The translations under genes and the position numbers were made by a program. Below are positions 23,655 to 29,942 of a DNA stretch of 41,999 bases, piece by piece. The first letter of the stretch is position 1. Every line of letters begins with the position of its first letter. The notes under the pieces are model-generated. The model saw only the letters and a program-made list of their open reading frames with translations. It had not been told where the DNA came from and did not search any database. The DNA is taken from the NCBI GenBank assembly GCA_002345705.1, contig DDWO01000012.1, forward strand, positions 167,257 to 209,255, written 5' to 3'. Origin of the DNA: Acholeplasmataceae bacterium UBA2284. GTDB lineage: Bacteria > Bacillota_I > Bacilli_A > Acholeplasmatales > Acholeplasmataceae.

Positions 23655-25082
23655 TTATAGTTGTTCCAATAAATTGATATAGAAGTTAACACCATTGATG
23701 ACATTCTCAATTGTGATATCCTCATCAATACCATGAATCTTAGCTAAATCAGCCTTTGATACATCCATTGGAGAGAACTTATAGACATGTTCACAAATCT
23801 CATGATAGTTTCTAGAATCTGTAGTTGCTACCATTAAGTAAGGTGCAACTAACACATCTGACCAAACCTGATTGATTGCTCTTTGAACCATTCTAAATGC
23901 TTCATCAACATCGCTCACGGAAGTAGCCTCTGAAACAGAAGTAATCGCTACATCAATATTTGGATTCTTAATAATCTTTTTAATTTTTCTAACGACATCC
24001 TCACTTGTTTCAAATGGTCTCAATCTATAATTGATACCAATCGTTGCCTTCGATGGAAGAACATTGCTTGCTTCACTTCCACTAGCTTGAGTAAATGCTT
24101 GAGTCGTTTTAAACATGGAAAGAAATTCTCCACCATTTTTTTTAGCAATCATTTTAACAACTGGCATAAATAACCATAAATTCGCGAACAATATTTTGAT
24201 TGGAAGACTCTTAGAATGTGGTGCTAAAGCATTGAATAAATATCTTACAGGATCAGTCATTTTAAGCTTAAATGCCTTACTTTGATTGAGTACAGTTACA
24301 GCCTTAGACAAATCAGTTAAAGGTGTGTCTTTGGGTGGTGTTGATGCATGTCCACCTCTTGAAACTGCAGTTAATGTGATATCTAAATATCCCTTTTCAG
24401 CGATACCTATAACTGCCGCTTTTTCTTTTACACCAGGAAACATTTTAGAGACTATAGCGCCACCTTCATCTAATACCATGTATGGCTTAACGCCTTGTGA
24501 TTTTAAATGCTCAACGATTGCCTTTGCTGATGGTCCTGATATCTCTTCATCGCCTGAAAAGGCCAAATAAAGGTCATTTTTAAATTTTTTATCCTTACTT
24601 AGCACATGCTCGACTGATTCCATTACAGCATTTAAGCTGCTCTTCGTATCTAAAGCTCCTCGGCCATAAACAGTGGTATCTGAAACCAACCCAGAAAAAG
24701 GATCATGAATCCAATCACCATTGATTGGAACGACATCATAATGAGACATTAAGACAGTTGGAAACTCAGCAGATTCACCCTTAATCTTAAATAGCATACC
24801 ACGCTCGTGTTCACTATACTCCGCATGCTCTAATATGAAAGGATATCTTTCCTTAATGAAAGCTCTAAATTTCTTAAATTCATTTTCATCTTCATTGGAT
24901 TTATCACTACTTGATATCGTTTTAAATTGAAGCATTTTTGATAAGGATTCGACAACTCTTTTTTCATCAATCTCATGTTTCTTTTTCATTTCTGGAAATT
25001 GATTTGGCTTGAATTGAATGGTTCGAACGATGACGATTAAAATGAGAAGAATTGGTATTAGTAATAATGCATACCATTCCAT
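23655..25082 (-). CDS. M20-family metallopeptidase, membrane-anchored, carboxypeptidase S-like
   Basis: Zinc-dependent hydrolase of peptides or N-acyl amino acids, 475 residues. One N-terminal helix (~4-24) is an uncleaved anchor, as in yeast Cps1 and animal PM20D1. The M20 motifs are in order: SHYDVVP with ligand H114 and D116, GRGALDTKS with bridging D145, and SGDEE with catalytic E179 and ligand E180. A dimerisation domain (~235-350) follows. It is the last gene of a three-gene minus-strand operon; its ATG overlaps the preceding gene's stop by one base (TAATG). The two membrane genes before it suggest linked uptake or export of its substrate. Topology of the catalytic domain (in or out) is not settled by the sequence. 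Confidence 0.88.
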   Translation of the reverse strand: MEWYALLLIPILLILIVIVRTIQFKPNQFPEMKKKHEIDEKRVVESLSKMLQFKTISSSDKSNEDENEFKKFRAFIKERYPFILEHAEYSEHERGMLFKIKGESAEFPTVLMSHYDVVPINGDWIHDPFSGLVSDTTVYGRGALDTKSSLNAVMESVEHVLSKDKKFKNDLYLAFSGDEEISGPSAKAIVEHLKSQGVKPYMVLDEGGAIVSKMFPGVKEKAAVIGIAEKGYLDITLTAVSRGGHASTPPKDTPLTDLSKAVTVLNQSKAFKLKMTDPVRYLFNALAPHSKSLPIKILFANLWLFMPVVKMIAKKNGGEFLSMFKTTQAFTQASGSEASNVLPSKATIGINYRLRPFETSEDVVRKIKKIIKNPNIDVAITSVSEATSVSDVDEAFRMVQRAINQVWSDVLVAPYLMVATTDSRNYHEICEHVYKFSPMDVSKADLAKIHGIDEDITIENVINGVNFYINLLEQL

Positions 25083-25741
25083 TATTTAATCAACCCTTTC
25101 TTATAGAAGATGCGTGCACTTACTAGTGATAGTCCAACTCCTACTGGAACCATAATTCCAACATAGCCACCACTACCAGGAACTGCGATAAAGAAAATGA
25201 TCATAAAGATTAATGGAATAATGGCTACCATTACTCTCTTCATAATATAAACAATACCTAATGCACCAAATAGTGCAGGAATAATATTATCAAATGCTGG
25301 CTTTAATGCAGGAGATTCCAAAACAGGTGTTAATGGAATAATAAGCAGTGCGCCAATCAAAATAATTAGGGTTGTAATAATTGAGCTAGAAGCGACTGCG
25401 ATGGTTGCTATTACATCACCCTCATCAGTCCCTTTTTCAATCCCTAAAGCATCCTGAGCGTTAAGCGCTGCAGGAACCTTTAAGCTTGTTAAGTTGCCTG
25501 TAACAAACGCTAAATAGCTTGAACCAGTTCCAAGCATTGGAGTGAATGTGAATACTTCAATCGTCGTTACTGGCCAAAATATAATTGCAGTAGCGAAAAA
25601 GCCTGGTAAGAAATGAGATAAGGTTGGCCATACTCCGGTGATTAAACTAATAAGAAGAGGAGCACTAATAAATAAAGACAGTGCACCAAGCATCCAAATA
25701 CGACCTTCATAATGAAGTTGATCTTGATAGTTTCTTTCCAT
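25082..25741 (-). CDS. Integral membrane protein, probable transporter subunit
   Basis: 219 residues with about five or six hydrophobic helices (~15-37, 45-68, 107-135, 150-170, 170-190 and 193-212) and Gly/Pro-rich stretches such as FTPMLGTGSSYL. No motif is recognised. A charged insert (GIEKGTDEGD) at ~100-109 looks like a loop. The start ATG is preceded by GGGGGTAAG, which overlaps the end of the upstream gene, one base away. Tight spacing with the DUF5058-like membrane protein upstream and the M20 peptidase downstream suggests a two-component carrier for the peptidase substrate or product. That role is inferred from context only. Confidence 0.7.
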   Translation of the reverse strand: MERNYQDQLHYEGRIWMLGALSLFISAPLLISLITGVWPTLSHFLPGFFATAIIFWPVTTIEVFTFTPMLGTGSSYLAFVTGNLTSLKVPAALNAQDALGIEKGTDEGDVIATIAVASSSIITTLIILIGALLIIPLTPVLESPALKPAFDNIIPALFGALGIVYIMKRVMVAIIPLIFMIIFFIAVPGSGGYVGIMVPVGVGLSLVSARIFYKKGLIK

Positions 25742-25742
25742 G

Positions 25743-26474
25743 TTATCTTACCCCCATGCTAGCAATTAATATTGCCATAGCCATTGCACCAACCATGGAT
25801 AATGGAAGTGCATAGTTCTTTAACCAATCAGCCTTACCCTTTTTAATTAATAATCCAAAGACAATAATCAGTATGGCTGATGTTAAAAATACGATAACAC
25901 CAAGTATTGAGAAATAAGTTTCACCATCTACAGACTTTGGAGCTAATATATAGCCTACAAATGCAGAAATCATCCCTAAGAATAACGCATCCATCATGAT
26001 TTGATTCCATGAATTATCCTTTTCTTTAACTGAATGAATCTTTTGACTATATTTTTTAAAGAAGAATGGAATGATTAAAAGTGGTGGGATACATCCTAGT
26101 GTCATTACCCATAAAGCAGTAATTACGATTTCAGGAGTTAAAGTATCTCCAATATTCATATTGAAGACTCCACTAATTACATTAATTGCTGCTGGAAGCT
26201 CATAGGTCACTGCACCTAATGTTCCTAGCCTCATACCAGCGATCATTGGACCAAAGACCTTACTTAAGGCAATCAATCCAATTAATATTGCAAATGAAGG
26301 AGCAATACTAAATACCATTGATGATGAAATGGTTTTATTGATTTGTTCCTTTGTAAACCCTAACGTCAACGCTCTTTTTCTCGATTTAATTAAAAAAATG
26401 ACAGATTGTAAGAGAACATAGAAAAAAATTATACCTATGATCAAATAAACCCACCAAGAATTCAGGAATGCCAT
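25743..26474 (-). CDS. DUF5058-like membrane protein, probable transporter subunit
   Basis: ATG at 26474 is chosen because GAGGTG lies 6 bases before it; a longer frame upstream has no ribosome site and would cross the promoter. The 243 residues start MAFLNSWWVYLIIGIIFFYV and contain six or seven hydrophobic helices. The opening, and an SRKRALTLGF segment after helix 1, recall the DUF5058 family; I am moderately sure of that. It is the first gene of a three-gene operon with another membrane protein and an M20 peptidase. Transport of amino-acid conjugates or peptides is the natural guess from context. Confidence 0.65.
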   Translation of the reverse strand: MAFLNSWWVYLIIGIIFFYVLLQSVIFLIKSRKRALTLGFTKEQINKTISSSMVFSIAPSFAILIGLIALSKVFGPMIAGMRLGTLGAVTYELPAAINVISGVFNMNIGDTLTPEIVITALWVMTLGCIPPLLIIPFFFKKYSQKIHSVKEKDNSWNQIMMDALFLGMISAFVGYILAPKSVDGETYFSILGVIVFLTSAILIIVFGLLIKKGKADWLKNYALPLSMVGAMAMAILIASMGVR

Positions 26475-26504
26475 ATCGTGCACCTCATTTTGTTGTTTTA
26501 TCTC

Positions 26505-26510
26505 ATTATA
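26505..26510 (-). promoter_or_regulatory. -10 element of the minus-strand M20 operon
   Basis: On the minus strand TATAAT lies 30 bases upstream of the start at 26474. The -35 region, 17 bases further, reads TTACAA and is weak. Confidence 0.45.
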
Positions 26511-26547
26511 TACTAAATATAGATTAATTGTAATTATAGATTTCATA

Positions 26548-26568
26548 ATTTCACAGAATAAGTGAAAT
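26548..26568. promoter_or_regulatory. Palindromic operator candidate in the divergent promoter region
   Basis: ATTTCAC (26548-26554), 7-base spacer, GTGAAAT (26562-26568), a perfect 7+7 inverted repeat. The right arm contains GTGAAA, which is the -35 position for TATATT at 26585-26590 (17-base spacer) driving the nitroreductase gene. The left arm lies about 40 bases from the -10 of the opposite operon. A dimeric regulator here could control both directions. Confidence 0.5.
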
Positions 26569-26590
26569 CGTAAAGAAATCATGTTATATT
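26562..26590 (+). promoter_or_regulatory. Promoter of the nitroreductase-family gene
   Basis: GTGAAA (26562-26567), 17-base spacer, TATATT (26585-26590). The -35 overlaps the palindrome. The ATG lies 41 bases after the -10. Confidence 0.45.
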
Positions 26591-26631
26591 TAAGTTGACT
26601 CATGAATGAATAAAAAAAGAAGGTGTTTTTT

Positions 26632-27450
26632 ATGAACGAAGCTATAAAATTAAGAAGATCTGTTAGAACGTATTTAAAAAAGCCATTAAATAAAAAAGAA
26701 GAAGAGATGTTAAAAAATCTATTAGCTGAAACTGAAATAATGAAGGGTCCATTTGGGAATCATGCGAGATTCTTCTATTACAGTACAAATAAAGCCTTTG
26801 ATGATGAAGCGAAGCGCATCGGAACCTATGGGTTTGTTAAGAATGCACCTGCATTCTTTGGTGGTGTCATCAAAAATACTTTTGAAGCTATTATTGATTT
26901 CGGTTATTTATTTGAGCATATTATCTTAGAGCTTACGAAGCATGAGCTTGGTACAGTATGGCTAGGTGGAACATTCTCAAGATCAGCTTTTGAATCAGAG
27001 GTAGGTGAAAATGAAGTTATACCTGCTATATCGCCTGTTGGCTACCCAGAAGAGAAGCTATCCTTGATGGAAAAGGCAATTAGGTTAACGATTAAAGCAG
27101 ACCGCAGAAAGCCAATTGAAGAGCTATTCTTTGTAAATGATTTCTTACATCCAATCCCAGAAAATCATCGCTACATGAAATATTTAGAGCTTGTACATCT
27201 CGCTCCATCAGCTTCCAATAAGCAGCCTTGGCGAGTTATTGTTCAAGATAATAAATTACATTTCTATCTAGAACGCACTCCAAATTATGCACAATTAGTT
27301 CCATTTGTTATGCAAGCACTAGATATAGGGATAGGTATTTATCATTTTGAAGCAGGACTAATAGAAGATAAGAAAAACTATATGATTACAAATCTATTCA
27401 TGCCAAATATTGAAAATAAAGAATATATCATTTCGTTTATCTTAGAGTAA
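26632..27450 (+). CDS. Nitroreductase-family protein (TM1586 type)
   Basis: 272 residues. ATG 26632 has AGAAGGTG (26618-26625) six bases before it; an in-frame GTG at 26623 is inside that ribosome site. The N-terminus AIKLRRSVRTYLKKP matches the nitroreductase FMN-binding RRSVRxF opening, and LAPSASNKQPWRVIV (~190-204) matches the second FMN-binding segment APSxxNxQPW. The protein looks like a pseudo-dimer of two nitroreductase-like halves, as in the TM1586 group, and lacks a separate obvious NADPH site. Reaction unknown; FMN-dependent reduction is expected. It diverges from the M20 operon across a palindrome and ends at a bidirectional terminator. Confidence 0.82.
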   Translation: MNEAIKLRRSVRTYLKKPLNKKEEEMLKNLLAETEIMKGPFGNHARFFYYSTNKAFDDEAKRIGTYGFVKNAPAFFGGVIKNTFEAIIDFGYLFEHIILELTKHELGTVWLGGTFSRSAFESEVGENEVIPAISPVGYPEEKLSLMEKAIRLTIKADRRKPIEELFFVNDFLHPIPENHRYMKYLELVHLAPSASNKQPWRVIVQDNKLHFYLERTPNYAQLVPFVMQALDIGIGIYHFEAGLIEDKKNYMITNLFMPNIENKEYIISFILE

Positions 27451-27455
27451 ATAAA

Positions 27456-27490
27456 GAGCCTCCGAATTTTCGGAGGCTCAATCTTTATCT
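27456..27490. terminator. Bidirectional terminator between the nitroreductase and pfp genes
   Basis: Perfect 10-bp stem GAGCCTCCGA (27456-27465) / TCGGAGGCTC (27470-27479). The T-rich tail is better on the minus strand (TTTATTTAC) than on the plus strand (AATCTTTAT), so it mainly serves pfp. Confidence 0.78.
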
Positions 27491-27500
27491 TTTACTTAAT

Positions 27501-28745
27501 TTACTTTTTTACTACTCTAACTTTTTTAAGCTTAGCAAATCTTGGTAGGCCATCAACGAGTTTCGCTTTTGATTCACCTTGAATTAATGGTAATGCATAA
27601 TCTACATAATCTTGAGTTAATCCTTTACCATCAGGTAAAATCCACTCTAGAGGAACCTTTTGTTCTGTATTTGCTGCAAGCTTTAGTGGAAGAAGAACGT
27701 ATTTGATCTTATAAGGATTAGAAGAGATTCTCTTAAATCCAACCATTTTATCTGATGTTCCACGAACTGCTGCTTGAACTGCTTTTTTACCAGCATTGAA
27801 TGCTTCTTCAACGTCTACCTTAGATGCTAAATGAGCAGCTGATCTTTGTAGAAGTGAGAATTCAATTGCTCTAACCTTTACATCAATACGATTAGCAACT
27901 TGCTCAGCAAGAACTGCTGCAGTTCCGCCTAATTGAGCATGTCCAAACGCATCTCTTTTTAATTCTTGATACATTTCAGGAATATATTTTCCTTCTTTGG
28001 TCTTAATACCCTCAGATACGGCAACGATAACCTTGCCCTTTTCCTTTAAGTTCTTTTCAACTGCTTTAAAGAATTGTTCGATATCAAATGGAACTTCTGG
28101 TAAATATACTAAATCTGGACCTTGTCCCTTATATTGAGCTAGTGCTGCAGCTGCTGTTAACCAGCCTGCATTTCTTCCCATAATTTCAACGATTGTAACC
28201 TGCTTTGTATCATAGACTGTCGCATCATGATATAGCTCCATTAATGAAGTAGCTACATATTTAGCAGCACTTGCATATCCTGGAGAATGATCGGTTGCAT
28301 TTAAGTCATTATCGATTGTCTTAGGTACACCCATGACATTGCAATCATAACCTGATTTCTTAAAGAACTTACTAATCTTATAGCAAGTATCCATAGAGTC
28401 ATTTCCACCATTGTAGAAGAAATAACGAATATTGTACTTTTTGAATACTTCAAGAAGTCTTTCGTATTCTGTAGTATCCTTTTTAGGATCCTTCATCTTA
28501 TATCTAACACTACCAATTGCTGAAGAAGGAGTATTCTTTAATAAAAATAGCTCTTCTAAGTCTTCTTGACCAATGTCATAAAATTCTTCATTTAAAACGC
28601 CCTTAATACCATGTACTGCACCATAAACTGCAGTAATGTTTTCTTGCTTCAAAGCTTCGATGAAAACACCAGCTGCACTGGAGTTAATCACGCTTGTTGG
28701 ACCACCCGATTGACCGAGTAATGCTGCTCCGACTAAATTCTTCAT
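27501..28745 (-). CDS. pfp: Phosphofructokinase, PPi-dependent type
   Basis: Reversible phosphorylation of fructose 6-phosphate, with pyrophosphate as likely phosphoryl donor. The 414 residues are longer than ATP-PFK (~320). The donor-site residues fit the PPi class: GGNDS at 113-117 with D116 where ATP enzymes have Gly, and PKTIDND at 141-147 with K142 where ATP enzymes have Gly. N115 replaces the first Asp of the usual GGDD form. Catalytic D145 and the MGRNAGW motif (189-195) are intact. The ribosome site is weak (TGGTGAT). It diverges from an ATP-type PFK. Acholeplasma is known for PPi-dependent PFK, which fits the proposed lineage. Confidence 0.88.
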   Translation of the reverse strand: MKNLVGAALLGQSGGPTSVINSSAAGVFIEALKQENITAVYGAVHGIKGVLNEEFYDIGQEDLEELFLLKNTPSSAIGSVRYKMKDPKKDTTEYERLLEVFKKYNIRYFFYNGGNDSMDTCYKISKFFKKSGYDCNVMGVPKTIDNDLNATDHSPGYASAAKYVATSLMELYHDATVYDTKQVTIVEIMGRNAGWLTAAAALAQYKGQGPDLVYLPEVPFDIEQFFKAVEKNLKEKGKVIVAVSEGIKTKEGKYIPEMYQELKRDAFGHAQLGGTAAVLAEQVANRIDVKVRAIEFSLLQRSAAHLASKVDVEEAFNAGKKAVQAAVRGTSDKMVGFKRISSNPYKIKYVLLPLKLAANTEQKVPLEWILPDGKGLTQDYVDYALPLIQGESKAKLVDGLPRFAKLKKVRVVKK

Positions 28746-28891
28746 ATAATCACCATTTCTTATCTATTTTTTTAATTTCCACAGGCATTTTACCATAAAT
28801 GAAGGATATAGAGTAGTTTTTTGTTAAAAAAACGATTTCATAATTTACCAAAATCTATGTAGCATACGTTCATTTTAACTACACATTGTGC

Positions 28892-28897
28892 TATAAT
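28892..28897 (+). promoter_or_regulatory. Extended -10 promoter of pfkA
   Basis: TATAAT preceded by TGC (28889-28897) makes an extended -10; a weak -35 TTCATT lies at 28869-28874 with a 17-base spacer. The ATG is 41 bases downstream with AGGGGAG at 28923-28929. The rest of the 193-base divergent region (28746-28938) holds only a possible minus-strand -10 (TAAAAT, plus coordinates 28787-28792) for pfp. Confidence 0.65.
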
Positions 28898-28938
28898 AGT
28901 CTTGCAGTACATTTTTTTATGCAGGGGAGTTTAAGAAT

Positions 28939-29889
28939 ATGAAAATTGGTGTATTAACATCGGGTGGTGACGCACCTGGAATGAATGCTGCAATTCGTGC
29001 AGTAGTTCGTGCAGGAAACCTCTATGGCCATGAGATTTATGGAATTAAAGATGGTTATAGTGGAATGATTAATGATGACGTCGTTTTGCTAAATCATCAA
29101 AGTGTTTCTGGCATGCTTTCCAAAGGCGGCACTTTCTTAGGTACCGCAAGATCTTCCGAATTTTTACTAGAAGAAGTTCGTCTAAAAGCTGTTGAAAATA
29201 TGAAAAATAGAGGCATTGAAGCATTAATTGCTATCGGTGGAGATGGAACTTATCGCGGGGCAATGGACTTAACGAAAATGGGGCTAAAAACCATTGGACT
29301 TCCAGGTACAATTGATAATGATATACCTGGCACTGATTTTACAATTGGATTTCATACTGCAGTTGAAACGATTGTTGATGCCATCGATAAACTGAGAGAC
29401 ACCTCTACATCTCATCAACGTTGTTCAATCGTTGAAGTGATGGGGCGTCATTGTGGGGACTTAGCTTTATTTTCAGGTATTTGTGGTGGAGCAGAATTTA
29501 TCGTAACACCCGAACATCCAATGAATAAAGAACAAATTATCTCACAATTAAAGAAACATCGTGCAGAAGGTAGAAGACACGCAATTATCGTGATTACTGA
29601 AAACATTTTAAATGTCCACGATTTCGCAAATGAAATCACTGAAAAATCAGGATTCGCATCAAGAGCTACTGTACTTGGATATATTCAACGTGGAGGCTCT
29701 CCATGTCCTGAAGATCGTATCCTTGGCTCAAGAATGGGTACCTATGCTGTAGAGCTACTTAATGATGATATTTATGGTGTTTGTGTAGGGGTTAGAGATT
29801 CAAGAATGGTACATCTTCCATTTTCTAATGTCGTTGGTCAAAAGAGACCTAAGAATGAAATCTATAATCTAGTTAAAAAAGTTTCATAA
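28939..29889 (+). CDS. pfkA: 6-phosphofructokinase, ATP-dependent type
   Basis: Committed step of glycolysis. 316 residues, the usual bacterial PfkA length. ATP-type donor residues are seen: GGDGT at 100-104 (Gly at the discriminating position) and PGTIDND at 122-128 (Gly in place of the PPi-class Lys), with catalytic D126. TSGGDAPGMNAAIRA opens the protein and MGRHCGD follows. Strong ribosome site AGGGGAG. It stands 53 bases upstream of ppdK and is divergent from the PPi-type PFK, so the cell holds both an irreversible ATP route and a reversible PPi route. Confidence 0.95.
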   Translation: MKIGVLTSGGDAPGMNAAIRAVVRAGNLYGHEIYGIKDGYSGMINDDVVLLNHQSVSGMLSKGGTFLGTARSSEFLLEEVRLKAVENMKNRGIEALIAIGGDGTYRGAMDLTKMGLKTIGLPGTIDNDIPGTDFTIGFHTAVETIVDAIDKLRDTSTSHQRCSIVEVMGRHCGDLALFSGICGGAEFIVTPEHPMNKEQIISQLKKHRAEGRRHAIIVITENILNVHDFANEITEKSGFASRATVLGYIQRGGSPCPEDRILGSRMGTYAVELLNDDIYGVCVGVRDSRMVHLPFSNVVGQKRPKNEIYNLVKKVS

Positions 29890-29904
29890 TCAAACAAAAT
29901 CATT

Positions 29905-29910
29905 TATAAT
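29905..29910 (+). promoter_or_regulatory. Possible own -10 of ppdK
   Basis: TATAAT lies in the 53-base gap between pfkA and ppdK, 32 bases before the ATG. No convincing -35 and no TG extension, so read-through from pfkA may be the main source. Confidence 0.3.
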
Positions 29911-29942
29911 GAAATTGATTAAAATATAGAAAGGAAATACAT

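Noticed and set aside
24286..24570. 94-residue plus-strand frame inside the M20 peptidase gene
   Set aside because: It lies antisense to the conserved M20 catalytic core, without a promoter or ribosome site.
26475..26603. N-terminal 43-residue extension of the DUF5058-like protein
   Set aside because: It would run through the -10 element and the palindrome; GAGGTG before 26474 and the family-like start support the shorter form.
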